Positions 35,801 to 44,132 of a stretch of 64,000 nucleotides of DNA are shown in pieces; the stretch's first letter is position 1, and each line of letters opens with the position of its first letter. Under the pieces are notes generated by a model, which did no database searches, was not told the DNA's origin, and saw only the letters and a program-made list of their open reading frames with translations. This DNA is from Acidobacterium capsulatum ATCC 51196 (lineage in GTDB: Bacteria > Acidobacteriota > Terriglobia > Terriglobales > Acidobacteriaceae). The translations under genes and the position numbers were made by a program. The stretch covers positions 3,844,001 to 3,908,000 of the forward strand of contig NC_012483.1 in assembly GCF_000022565.1 (NCBI RefSeq). The letters are read 5' to 3'.

Positions 35801-35992
35801 GCCTTTGGCACCGGCATTGGCGCCGAGCTGCGGCGGCCGCTGGGCATCACCATCGTGGGCGGCCTCATGCTCAGCCAGATCATCACGCTCTATACCACCC
35901 CGGTGGTGTACCTTACGCTCGACCGTCTGCGCCTGCGGCTGCAGGGCAAGCAGCGCGATACTTTTCATCCCGGGGAACAAGCCGCCCATTAG
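32876..35992 (+). CDS. RND multidrug efflux permease 2 (MdtC-like)
   Basis: 1038 residues, the usual length, starting at ATG 32876 within a 4-bp ATGA overlap with the previous gene. It has FIRRPVATTLLTLAVAIAG at the N-terminus, the proton-relay pair Asp401-Asp402 (GFVVDDAIVVME), FFPEQDTG and the C-terminal ELRRPLGITIVGGL. Two different permeases in one operon are typical of MdtBC-type pumps, which form hetero-trimers. The Ser/Thr/Gly insert of permease 1 is absent here (KTGSSGSNASS only). Confidence 0.95.
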   Translation: MNPCAPFIRRPVATTLLTLAVAIAGAVGYSVLPVAPLPQVDFPTINVNASLPGASAETMATSVATPLERQFGQISGVTEMTSSSSLGSASITLQFDLNRDINGAANDVQAAINAARTYLPANLPSNPNYFKENPADSPILIMSLTSKKYDTTYMYDKASTIFQQKLSQINGVGQVFIGGASSPSVRVEVNPTQLESYGLTLPDLQAALSTQNADLPRGQIANSSMTADVITNDQISKAAQYQPLIVGYHNGAAVRLDQVARVYDGSQNVRTAGYTDGVPSVTVIIFRQPGANVIQTVDRIKAQLPALEADIPTGIDVHIVHDRTVTIRASVKDVELTLLVALVLVVLVVFIFLRSPRATLIPSVAVPVSIIGTFAVMYLLGFSLDNLSLMALTISTGFVVDDAIVVMENITRHVENGMTPMAAALKGAGEIGFTVFSISMSLIAVFIPILLMGGIIGRLFREFAVTLATAIVVSMVVSLTTTPTMCAHLLKGHEPEKQNRFSRASEKVFDSLLWGYRKSLEWALENPVLILIILGLTIALNFVLIARIPKGFFPEQDTGFLIGGVMGPQDASFPYMNHSLLQIVKVIQADPAVEYVNAYTGGRGSTNNGFVFASLKPLSVRKISATGVINRLRPKLNKLTGAAIFLQSAQDLRIGGRSSNAQYQYTIQSDNEADLLHWGTIIKQHMSRLPGFADVNSDQQDGGLAKQLDYNRMTAARLGQTSQSLDSAVYSAFGQSEVSVIHSPLNQYYVVLEVAPKYWQSPEGLNSIYLKTGSSGSNASSMTPLSQFARFETTTTPLQINHTGQFPSVTISFNLQPGVSLSTATSEIDRMEEQIGLPGTVRGTFSGTLQAFQKSLSTEPMLIITAILAVYIVLGVLYESLMHPLTILSTLPSASVGAMLALMLFHKNLDVISIIGIILLIGIVKKNAIMMIDFALMVERNEGKSPHDSIFEACMLRFRPIMMTTTAALGGALPLAFGTGIGAELRRPLGITIVGGLMLSQIITLYTTPVVYLTLDRLRLRLQGKQRDTFHPGEQAAH

Positions 35993-36004
35993 CGGAGAAC
36001 TGCC

Positions 36005-37558
36005 ATGAAGATTCGACCACCCCATACCCGTTATCACCGCCTGCTGGCCGCTGCCACGCTTGTATCGCTGGCCGCGCTGGCCGGCTGCAACCTCGGGCCC
36101 AAGTATCATCCGCCCGCGCCGCCGCAGAAGCTGCCTGCGAACTACAAGGAATCCACCGTGCATTTTCAGGATGCTCCCGGCTGGAAGGTCGCGCAGCCCA
36201 GCGCGCCGATGCTGCATGGCGACTGGTGGCAGATATTTCACGACGCCGAGCTGAACAAGCTCGAAGGCGAACTGAACATCAACAACCAGAACATCAAGCA
36301 GTACTTTGAGAGCTTTCTTGAGGCTCGCGCCCTCGTGGCCGAGCAGCGCGCCAGCTTCTGGCCCACGCTCACCACCAAGCCGACCTGGAACCGTTCGCTG
36401 GCTTCCTCCACCATGTCGAACACCTACAACACAGGCACGGGTGCTTCCACGGCCACCAGCTCGGGCCAGAAGAGCACCATCATGGCGCTGCCCTTTGACG
36501 CCTCCTGGACGCCCGATCTCTGGGGACAGATTCGCAATCAGGTGCGCACAGCCGAGTACGCCTCGCAGGTCAGCGCCGCACAATTAGCCAATGAAAAGCT
36601 GACCGAGCAGGCCAGTCTCGCGGCCTTCTACTTTCAGTTGCGCGGGCAGGATGCGTTGATTGCCATTCTGCAGCAGACCGTGGCGGCCGATCAAAAGGCC
36701 TATGACGTGAACCTGTCGTCCTACAAGACCGGCGTGGGCGACTACATCTCGGTGGTTGAGGCCAAATCTACTCTCGAGAGCGCGCAGGCGCAGCTCACTA
36801 ATCTGCAGGTGGCGCGCGCGCAATATGAGCATGCGATCGCGATGCTGATTGGCCAGCCGGCCACCAGCTTTTCGCTGCCGCCCGATCCCGGCTTCTTCAC
36901 GCCGCCCCCCATCCCGGTGGGCATTCCTGCCGAACTGCTGCAGCGGCGTCCTGACATTGCCGCGGCCGAGCGCACGCTGGCCGAGGCCAATGCCACCATC
37001 GGCATTGGTTATGGTGCGTTCTTTCCCGCCATCACGCTGTCAGCGAGCGGCGGCTTTGAGAGCTCCACCTTCTCGCGCTGGTTTGAGTGGCCGAGCCGCT
37101 TCTGGTCGATCGGGCCTTCCATTTCGCAGACCATCTTCAATGGCGGACTCTACATCGCGCAGCTTCATCAGTACTCGGCCACCTACAACGCTGATCTGGC
37201 CACCTACCGCCAGACGGTGCTGGCGGCCTTTCAGCAGGTAGAGGACAACCTCTCGGCAACGCGGCTCTATTCGCAACAGATACTGCAGCAAAAAGCAGCC
37301 TTGGCCGATGCGCAGAAGTACCTGGCGCTGGAGCAGGGCCGCTACGAGAGCGGCATTGATCCTTATCTGAACGTGATCACCGCGCAGACCACCGTGCTCA
37401 ATGACCAGCAGACCCTGGCCCAGGTGCAGGTGCTGCAGATGACCTCGGCCGTGCAGTTGATTGAGGCGCTGGGCGGCGGCTGGGACAAGTCGCAGTTGCC
37501 CACCCCCCGGCAGGTGGGCGCCAAGGTGCCCAAGAGCGAATACAAGCTGCAGCATTGA
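36005..37558 (+). CDS. RND outer-membrane factor lipoprotein (NodT/OprM family)
   Basis: 517 residues with a lipoprotein signal (ATLVSLAALAGC, Cys at about residue 28) followed by NLGPKYHPP, typical of the NodT branch. Two outer-membrane efflux repeats are seen, with coiled-coil segments (EQASLAAFYFQLRGQDALIA and AFQQVEDNLSATRLYSQQI) and GIPAELLQRRPDIAAAERTL between them. It forms the trimeric channel for the adaptor and the two permeases encoded just upstream, 12 bp away. Confidence 0.95.
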   Translation: MKIRPPHTRYHRLLAAATLVSLAALAGCNLGPKYHPPAPPQKLPANYKESTVHFQDAPGWKVAQPSAPMLHGDWWQIFHDAELNKLEGELNINNQNIKQYFESFLEARALVAEQRASFWPTLTTKPTWNRSLASSTMSNTYNTGTGASTATSSGQKSTIMALPFDASWTPDLWGQIRNQVRTAEYASQVSAAQLANEKLTEQASLAAFYFQLRGQDALIAILQQTVAADQKAYDVNLSSYKTGVGDYISVVEAKSTLESAQAQLTNLQVARAQYEHAIAMLIGQPATSFSLPPDPGFFTPPPIPVGIPAELLQRRPDIAAAERTLAEANATIGIGYGAFFPAITLSASGGFESSTFSRWFEWPSRFWSIGPSISQTIFNGGLYIAQLHQYSATYNADLATYRQTVLAAFQQVEDNLSATRLYSQQILQQKAALADAQKYLALEQGRYESGIDPYLNVITAQTTVLNDQQTLAQVQVLQMTSAVQLIEALGGGWDKSQLPTPRQVGAKVPKSEYKLQH

Positions 37559-37560
37559 TG

Positions 37561-37600
37561 GCATTGCCGGAGCGGCAACATTGACCCGCTCCGGCAATGC
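37561..37600 (+). terminator. 15-bp perfect hairpin after efflux operon
   Basis: GCATTGCCGGAGCGG (37561-37575) and its exact complement (37586-37600), with a 10-nt loop, 2 bp after the stop codon. There is no T-run, but the position suggests a terminator or 3'-end protection. The -35 box of the tRNA promoter begins in the loop. Confidence 0.6.
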
Positions 37601-37610
37601 TTCGTATGAT
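37581..37610 (+). promoter_or_regulatory. Promoter of tRNA-Met
   Basis: TTGACC (37581-37586), 18-bp spacer, TATGAT (37605-37610); the tRNA begins 38 bp later. The -35 box overlaps the hairpin that ends the efflux operon. Confidence 0.6.
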
Positions 37611-37648
37611 GAGAGAGCGGCTCCCGCCTGTTTGCGGAACCTGAGCCC

Positions 37649-37725
37649 GGCGGCGTAGCTCAGATGGTTAGAGCGACGGACTCATAACCCGTAGGTCGGA
37701 GGTTCGATTCCTCCCGCCGCCACCA
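37649..37725 (+). tRNA. tRNA-Met (CAT), elongator type
   Basis: 77 nt including an encoded CCA. The acceptor stem is GGCGGCG/CGCCGCC, the D-loop AGCTCAGATGGTTAGAGC, and the T arm GGAGG-TTCGATT-CCTCC. The anticodon CAT lies at 37683-37685 in the loop CTCATAA. G1-C72 pairing and the lack of three G-C pairs in the anticodon stem exclude initiator tRNA; the acceptor fits elongator Met better than a lysidine-modified Ile tRNA. The pair at the loop end of the anticodon stem (31-39) is A-C, a mismatch. Confidence 0.93.
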
Positions 37726-37810
37726 AAGATCCCTTCCGTGACCTCCCACCTCGGCAACCGCAGAGAGTATGATTTGAAATAACGCGGCTTCGCTAGCGCT
37801 CTCTGAATCT

Positions 37811-39013
37811 ATGTCTCGAAACTTCAAGCATGTTGTCCTCGGCCTCGCGGCCGCCGTGATTCTGGTCATCTTCCTGGGCGGATTCGCTCCGGCTGGCGTC
37901 AGCAGCCATCCCCTCGACAATGCCTATCAGCAGATGGGGGTCTATGAAGAGGTTCTGCACAAGATTCAGGCCGACTATGTGACGGTTCCTGACCTTGCCG
38001 ACGTCACCACGGGCGCGCTGCATGGCCTGCTCGAATCCCTCGATGGCGATTCGGCCTACCTGACGCCTGTGGAGTACAAGCAGTACCTTGCGCATCAGAA
38101 TGACGGCACCGCGCAGGTGGGTCTCATCGTTTCGTCGCGCGCGGGCTATGCCACGGTGGTTTCCGTGGTGCCTGACAGCCCTGCGGCCGGGCAGAAGATT
38201 CAGGATGGCGACATGATCGAGGCCATCAACGGACAGTCCACCTACAACATGTCCGTGGCCATGGTGCGTCTGCTGTTGCAGGGCCAGGCCGGCAGCAAGA
38301 TCACGCTGCGCATGATCCGCGCACAGAGCATTTTGCCGGTCAACCTCACCATGACGCGCGCTGACAACCTGGCGCCCGCGCTCGAGGTGAAGCAATACGC
38401 AAACAACAATATCCTCTACATCAAGCCGTATTCGCTCACGACGCATCGCGTCGATGAGGTGATTGCAAAGCTCAAGAGCATGCCTGCCAATACCAAGGTG
38501 CTGCTCGATCTGCGCGACTCCGCGCAGGGTACCGAGGCCGACGGCCTGCGTTTGGCGAATGCTTTTATTCAGTCCGGCACGCTGGCCTCGCTGCACGGCC
38601 AGACCCTCGCGACCAAAGTCTTTCAGGCCAAGCCTGAGGACTTTGTCACGCACGCTCCGCTGGTGGTTCTCGTTAACCACGGTACGGCGGGCGCGGCCGA
38701 GATTGTGGCCGGTGCGGTGCTCGATGACAAACGCGGCGATGTGGTGGGCGACCCCACCTTTGGCGAGGGCGCACTGGTCAAGACCATCACGCTGCCCGAT
38801 GGCGCGGCAGTGCTGCTGACTGTCGGCAAATATGAAACGCCAGACGGCGCCGCCATTGAAGACAAGGCCATCACTCCCAACTATCTGGTGGACGAGAGCA
38901 TCGATTCCTACCTGGCCGAAGAGGGCGAACTGCCGGCCTCGGAAAAGAACACCCCGATTCAGGACGACCAGCTCAACAAGGGCCTCAGCCTGCTGCAGCA
39001 GAAAAAGGCGTAG
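37811..39013 (+). CDS. S41-family (CtpA-like) protein with lost catalytic dyad
   Basis: 400 residues: an N-terminal membrane anchor (VVLGLAAAVILVIFLGGF), a helical part, a PDZ domain (about 100-185, VVSVVPDSPAAGQKIQDGD) and an S41 protease domain. In active C-terminal processing proteases the motif is G-[ST]-A-S-A-S-E with a Lys 25 residues after the nucleophile (FGKG). Here the motif is GTAGAAE, so the nucleophile is Gly294, and the Lys is Glu319 (FGEG). The fold seems intact, so a binding or scaffold role is likely. PBP1A follows 18 bp later. Confidence 0.9.
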   Translation: MSRNFKHVVLGLAAAVILVIFLGGFAPAGVSSHPLDNAYQQMGVYEEVLHKIQADYVTVPDLADVTTGALHGLLESLDGDSAYLTPVEYKQYLAHQNDGTAQVGLIVSSRAGYATVVSVVPDSPAAGQKIQDGDMIEAINGQSTYNMSVAMVRLLLQGQAGSKITLRMIRAQSILPVNLTMTRADNLAPALEVKQYANNNILYIKPYSLTTHRVDEVIAKLKSMPANTKVLLDLRDSAQGTEADGLRLANAFIQSGTLASLHGQTLATKVFQAKPEDFVTHAPLVVLVNHGTAGAAEIVAGAVLDDKRGDVVGDPTFGEGALVKTITLPDGAAVLLTVGKYETPDGAAIEDKAITPNYLVDESIDSYLAEEGELPASEKNTPIQDDQLNKGLSLLQQKKA

Positions 39014-39031
39014 CGGAACAGGACGGCGCGC

Positions 39032-41305
39032 TTGGATCGACTGGATCGACGCGGTCCCTGGGATGTCACCGAAGAGAGCTTTCACCGCAGGCCTGCTCGC
39101 GCGCAGCGTCCGGAGTTTCGTCCGCCCGCGCGCCGGCGCAAGGTGGCCGGCTCTCTCGCGCTGGTGCTGCTGGTGGTGCTTGCCGCTGCTGCCGGCTCGC
39201 TCGGCGGCGTGCTGCTCATCTATTCGGTCGATCTGCCGCAGATCTCCGAGCTTGAGCATTACCGCCCCATGTCCACCACAGAGATTTATGACCGCAACGG
39301 CCAGTTGATTGGCTCGTTTGCGCTGCAGCGCCGCACCGTGGTGCGCTACCAGGACTTCGCGCCGGTGCTGCGCGACGCCATCATCTCCATCGAAGACAAA
39401 AATTTTGAGAGCCACTGGGGCGTCAATCTCTTCCGCATCGCGGGCGCGGCTTATCACGACATGGTCTCGCACACCCGCTCGCAGGGCGCTTCCACGCTCA
39501 CCATGCAACTGGCGCGCAATCTCTTCCTCTCTGACCGCCGTACCTTCTCGCGCAAGCTGCAAGAGGTACTGCTCACGCTGCAAATGGAGCACACCCTCAC
39601 CAAGCAGCAAATCTTCACGCTGTATGCGAATCAGATCTATCTCGGCAGCGGCGTCTACGGCTTTGAGGCCGGCGCGGAGTTCTACTTCTCAAAGCACGCG
39701 AGCCAGCTCACCCTGCCCGAAGCCGCTCTGCTGGCCGCGCTGCCCAAAGGCCCAGAGGAATACTCGCCCATCCGCAACCCCACGCGGGCCTTTGAGCGCC
39801 GCAATCTCGTCATCGACGAGATGCTTGAGGACGGCAAGATTACCGACGCACAGGCCAACGCCGCCCGCAACGCGCCGCTGGGCCTGCACCTTGCGCCGCC
39901 GCCCAACTCGGTCGCGCCCTGGTTCGTTGAGAACGTGCGCGAAGAGCTGGACCGCCGCTTTGGCACGCAGCGCGTGCATGAGGCCGGGCTCAAGGTCTAC
40001 ACCACGCTTGACCTGAATCTGCAGAAGGTGGCGAATCAGGCGGTGCTGACCGGCCTGGAGGCCTATGAGCAGCGCCACGGCTGGCGGGGGCATCTGCTCA
40101 ACGTGCTCGATGCCGATTTGAACCCCGAAACCTTCTGGCATCCGGACTGGTCAAACCCCGCCGTGCCCGGCGCCTGGATGCATGCCGTCGTCACCGATGT
40201 GGAGCCTTACCAGGTGACAGCGCGCATTGCCAAGCGCACCCTGCTGCTCGCTCCCGACGACTGGAAGTGGACCGGCTTCACTTCGGCGGAGAAGTTTCTG
40301 CACGTGGGCGACATCATCTATGTTCACCTGACCGCAGATGACGGCACCGTGCTGCACGGCGAGCTCGCCGAAGACTCCGGCGTCGAGGCCGCGCTGCTGG
40401 CCATCGACAACTCCACCGGCGGCGTGCTGGCCATGGTGGGCGGCCGCGACTTCAACCTCTCGCAGTTCAATCGCGCCACGCAGGCCGAGCGGCAGACCGG
40501 CTCATCCTTCAAACCCTATGTCTACACGGCGGCCGTCGAAGACGGCATCACGCCGCAGGATCACATTCTCGACACGCCGGTTTCATGGGGCTCATACGTG
40601 CCGCACAACTATGACCATCGCTTTGAGGGCAGCATCACCATCGAGCATGCCTTTGCCGATTCGCGCAACATTCCCGCGCTTAAGCTGGCTGCCAGGGTCG
40701 GCATTCACAATGTGATTGCATTGGCGCACAAATTTGGGGTGACCAGCAACATTCCGCCGTTTCTGCCCATTGCGCTGGGCGCGGTCGAGATCAGCCTTGA
40801 GCAGCAGGTCTCGGCCTACTCCGTCTTTCCGAATGACGGCGTTCGCATTGCCCCGCACCTGATTCGCAAGGTGACCGACGCGCAGGGCATTCCTTTGTTG
40901 CAGACTGAGCCGCAGGTGAGTGAAGTCATCACGGCGAAGACGGCCCGCACCATGATCGCCATGTTCAAAGACGTCATCGCGCACGGCACTGGAGAAAATG
41001 TCGCCGCGCTGCATCATGCGCTGGGCGGCAAGACCGGCACCACCAACAACTACACCGATGCATGGTTTGTGGGCTTTTCGCCCTCAACCACCTGTGGCGT
41101 GTGGGTGGGCTATGACGATCGCGAATCACTCGGCAAAGGCGAAACGGGCGCACACGCAGCGCTGCCCATCTGGACGGAATTCATGAAGGCTGCCATCACC
41201 GGCAAACCGGATGAGACCTTTCCCGGAGATGCTTTTCCACTGCCAGATTCCATGAAGGGAAGTACTATCCAGATACAACCTCATTCCGCCGCATCGCATC
41301 CTTGA
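39032..41305 (+). CDS. Penicillin-binding protein 1A family, bifunctional
   Basis: 757 residues from TTG 39032, 18 bp after the S41-like gene. An Arg-rich cytoplasmic head precedes one membrane anchor (SLALVLLVVLAAAAGSLGGV, about 40-62). The GT51 transglycosylase has catalytic Glu121 in SIEDKNFESHWG and GASTLTMQLARNLF. The transpeptidase has SxxK at Ser491-Lys494 (TGSSFKP) and KTGT at 667-670. It polymerises and cross-links peptidoglycan in the periplasm. The gene pair suggests functional coupling with the inactive S41 protein. Confidence 0.95.
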   Translation: MDRLDRRGPWDVTEESFHRRPARAQRPEFRPPARRRKVAGSLALVLLVVLAAAAGSLGGVLLIYSVDLPQISELEHYRPMSTTEIYDRNGQLIGSFALQRRTVVRYQDFAPVLRDAIISIEDKNFESHWGVNLFRIAGAAYHDMVSHTRSQGASTLTMQLARNLFLSDRRTFSRKLQEVLLTLQMEHTLTKQQIFTLYANQIYLGSGVYGFEAGAEFYFSKHASQLTLPEAALLAALPKGPEEYSPIRNPTRAFERRNLVIDEMLEDGKITDAQANAARNAPLGLHLAPPPNSVAPWFVENVREELDRRFGTQRVHEAGLKVYTTLDLNLQKVANQAVLTGLEAYEQRHGWRGHLLNVLDADLNPETFWHPDWSNPAVPGAWMHAVVTDVEPYQVTARIAKRTLLLAPDDWKWTGFTSAEKFLHVGDIIYVHLTADDGTVLHGELAEDSGVEAALLAIDNSTGGVLAMVGGRDFNLSQFNRATQAERQTGSSFKPYVYTAAVEDGITPQDHILDTPVSWGSYVPHNYDHRFEGSITIEHAFADSRNIPALKLAARVGIHNVIALAHKFGVTSNIPPFLPIALGAVEISLEQQVSAYSVFPNDGVRIAPHLIRKVTDAQGIPLLQTEPQVSEVITAKTARTMIAMFKDVIAHGTGENVAALHHALGGKTGTTNNYTDAWFVGFSPSTTCGVWVGYDDRESLGKGETGAHAALPIWTEFMKAAITGKPDETFPGDAFPLPDSMKGSTIQIQPHSAASHP

Positions 41306-41392
41306 TGCGTGTTTGATTCACGCTTGAAACCTGCTTCTCTCTCCCCCCAAAAAGCCACGTCTGTGACATCATCGCTGTCTTAAGGGTCGCTG

Positions 41393-42607
41393 ATGGCCAT
41401 ACAAAAATATCTTCGAACACTCCAAGGGAAATCATTGCCTGCTGTAATTGAAGAATTGCGCACTGCGCCGGGAGCGTTGCATTACGAAACGCGCACGCAT
41501 ATCGGCGCGCTGGATGGCATTCGAGGGCTGGCTGTGCTGATGGTCTTCGCCGATCATTATGGCAATCTCGACGCCTACTCACACTCCACCATGGTGATGC
41601 TCGCGGAGCATCTGAAATCGACGGGCTGGATGGGGGTGGACCTGTTCTTTGTACTCTCCGGCTTCCTGATTACAAACATTCTCTGGAGAACCCGGCAGCA
41701 GACGCATCGTGCGCGTAACTTCTACATGAAGCGCATCCTGCGCCTGTTTCCTGTTTACTACGGAGTCTGGATTTTTCTGCTCCTGTATAGCGCGATCACC
41801 GCGACCGGCTGGGAGCCGCGTGTTTTCCTGGAGTATCTTTTCTACGCCGGCAACTATGCGGCACCCACCCATTTGAGAATCGGCCCTTTCATGATCGACC
41901 ACTTCTGGTCTCTCGCCGTGGAAGAGCAGTTTTACCTCATCTGGCCTCTGGTTTTATGGAATATCCGGCGCATGGATACAGCGCTCAGGCTGCTTGCGGC
42001 AATGTTCGGATTGTCCGCGTTGATCAAACTGGTGTGCCTGTTTGTAGATCCGAAAATTCACGCCTACTACTATTTGCCGACCCATATGGAGCCTCTTGCC
42101 GCGGGTGCGTTTGTCGCATTGGCATACATGAAGTGGCCGGATGCCTGCCAACGTGCCGCACGGGCCGGACTGGTCTTGACCGTGCCTGCCTTGGTAATTG
42201 CGTTCAATTACTTTCATGGGCTCGCTGATACGAGTCTCCGTGTCTTGACGGTGGCACTCCCACTGGTTGCGATCGCTGGCGTCTCGTTGCTTCTGCGCTC
42301 GTTGGACTCCAGAGCTTTCCTGGCAAAGCTGATGAACCTGCGTGTTCTCAGGTTTTACGGCAAGATCAGCTATGGTCTGTATGTCTATCACTACCTGTTG
42401 CAAATTCCTCTGAAGCAGGTCCTCTATGTGCCGATTCACCATGTCTTGAAAAGTCATCTTCTTGCGGGCGTTGCTTATTTTGCACTGGCACTCGCAGTGT
42501 GCACGCTCATCGCCACATTAAGCCTGCAGTTTTATGAGAAGCCATTCCTTAGAATGAAACGCCGATTTGAAGAACCTGCGGGCCCAGCCCAGGAGCAGGC
42601 AGCTTGA
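41393..42607 (+). CDS. Acyltransferase 3 (OafA/YrhL-like) membrane protein
   Basis: 404 residues. The acyltransferase-3 signature begins with IGALDGIRGLAVLMVFADHYG (catalytic-type Arg and His), then GWMGVDLFFVLSGFLITNIL, RNFYMKRILRLFPVYYGVW and DHFWSLAVEEQFYLIWPL. About ten membrane helices are expected. The family transfers acetyl or other acyl groups to exported carbohydrates such as lipopolysaccharide or peptidoglycan. A frameshifted paralogue follows, so it arose by tandem duplication. The acceptor is unknown. Confidence 0.93.
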   Translation: MAIQKYLRTLQGKSLPAVIEELRTAPGALHYETRTHIGALDGIRGLAVLMVFADHYGNLDAYSHSTMVMLAEHLKSTGWMGVDLFFVLSGFLITNILWRTRQQTHRARNFYMKRILRLFPVYYGVWIFLLLYSAITATGWEPRVFLEYLFYAGNYAAPTHLRIGPFMIDHFWSLAVEEQFYLIWPLVLWNIRRMDTALRLLAAMFGLSALIKLVCLFVDPKIHAYYYLPTHMEPLAAGAFVALAYMKWPDACQRAARAGLVLTVPALVIAFNYFHGLADTSLRVLTVALPLVAIAGVSLLLRSLDSRAFLAKLMNLRVLRFYGKISYGLYVYHYLLQIPLKQVLYVPIHHVLKSHLLAGVAYFALALAVCTLIATLSLQFYEKPFLRMKRRFEEPAGPAQEQAA

Positions 42608-42729
42608 GCAAACGCGAGGGAGTGGAGCAATCAATGCCTCAATCGCGGCTTTCACTTGGCGGGCCCACTGCCAGCATGCCCGGCGAAACCTTTCCCGGAG
42701 TTGACGAGAAGGAGTGATATAGTCTTTTC

Positions 42730-42753
42730 AAGTCGAACGTAATCACTCGACTT
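42730..42753. promoter_or_regulatory. Inverted repeat upstream of second acyltransferase gene
   Basis: AAGTCGA (42730-42736) and TCGACTT (42747-42753) with a 10-bp spacer. It shares AAGTCGAACGTAA with the site upstream of the RND operon at 28242. The rest of 42608-42886 shows no gene. Confidence 0.35.
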
Positions 42754-42886
42754 CAGATTAATCCGCAAAATTTATAGTTCTGTAATGTGGACGGTGGATA
42801 GGTGCGCAGAGTGCTGTGCGGCTTAACGTCTACAGACGCAGCAGGCATGGTCAACAATTTCGCCTGACCCAGGCAGTCGACTAACA

Positions 42887-44064
42887 ATGTCGAAAGAGCG
42901 GCTTAGAAAAATGAATGCCAATGTATTAGATCTCTCCCCTCAGGCGGAGAAGACGCAAATCAAGCCAAAGGCACACATCAGCGCACTCGATGGAATCCGT
43001 GGCCTGGCAGTGCTGCTGGTTTTCCTGGATCACTACGGAGATCTTACCCAGCATGCGCACTCTACCGTGCTGGTGCTCATGCAGCGAATCAAGTCGACAG
43101 GCTACATCGGTGTCGATATTTTCTTTGCTCTCTCTGGGTATCTGATTACTGGAATTCTCTGGAAAACGAAGCACGATGAGCATCGGGTCCGGAATTTCTA
43201 CGCCAAGCGCGCACTTCGTCTCTTCCCCGTTTATTACGGCGTATGGATATTCCTGCTGCTGTATAGCGCCATCACTGGTGCGGGTTGGAACCCTGTGGCA
43301 TTCCTGGAGTACTTATTTTATTGGGGAATCTGGCGGCACAGCATCACGGCATCATCGGTCCATTTCTTGTGGGCCATTTTTGGTCCCTCGCGGTAGAAGA
43401 GCAGTTTTATTTGCTCTGGCCGCTCGTTCTTTGGAACTGCCGAAGTTTGACTACAGCATTGCGACTGCTGGTCGCGCTGTTCTTCATTTCGCTTGGCCTG
43501 AAAATAGCGATATTAATCGGTCATTGGAACGTCCCGGCGTACTACCTTCTGCCGACTCACATGGAGTCGATTTCAGCCGGTGCGTTTATCGCGCTCGCGA
43601 ATCTGCGGTGGCCCGACTTCTGTCAGCGTGCCGCCAAGATCGTGTTGCCAGCGACACTCATTGGACTGGTTGCAGCATTCGTCGTTCTGCATGGGCTGCC
43701 TGATCAAAAACTATTGCCGATCACCGTGGTTTTTCCTTTGGCTGGCGCGGGAAGCGCAGCATTGATTCTTCGGGCGCAGGATGTTGCATCTGTTTGGTCA
43801 AAGGTGATGAATTGGAAGGCGCTGCGCTTCTACGGAAAAATCAGCTATGGCTTTTACATTTATCACTACCTGCTGCGGGAAGTGCTCAAGAAGTACCTTT
43901 TCATTCCGCTTCACGGTTTAATCCACAATCGCATATTCGCTGGTAGCATCTACTTTGTTCTTGCTCTTGCAGTTTGCACGGGTATCTCCGCTGCCAGCTT
44001 CTACTTTTACGAGAGCAGATTTCTGAAGATGAAGCGCTACTTTGAGTCGCGTCCTGCTCGATAG
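42887..44064 (+). pseudogene. Second acyltransferase 3 paralogue, frameshifted
   Basis: Two overlapping frames together make one full-length paralogue of the preceding gene. The first frame (from ATG 42887) runs through ISALDGIRGLAVLLVFLDHYG to LEYLFYWG; then it reads through unrelated residues to a stop at 43396. The second frame (43285-44064) resumes with GNLAAQHHGIIGPFLVGHFW and continues to the C-terminus. The break is at the GGGG run 43323-43326, where one missing G accounts for it. It may be a real mutation, a phase-variable tract or a sequencing error. Confidence 0.85.
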
Positions 44065-44132
44065 CATGCATGTGCTCATGGCAAAGCCGCTCTTGGTATA
44101 CGGAGTTAACGGGTTGCAGTAGAGGTGTGGCT

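Noticed and set aside
37649-37725. Initiator tRNA-fMet
   Set aside because: G1-C72 pairs and the anticodon stem lacks the three G-C pairs needed.
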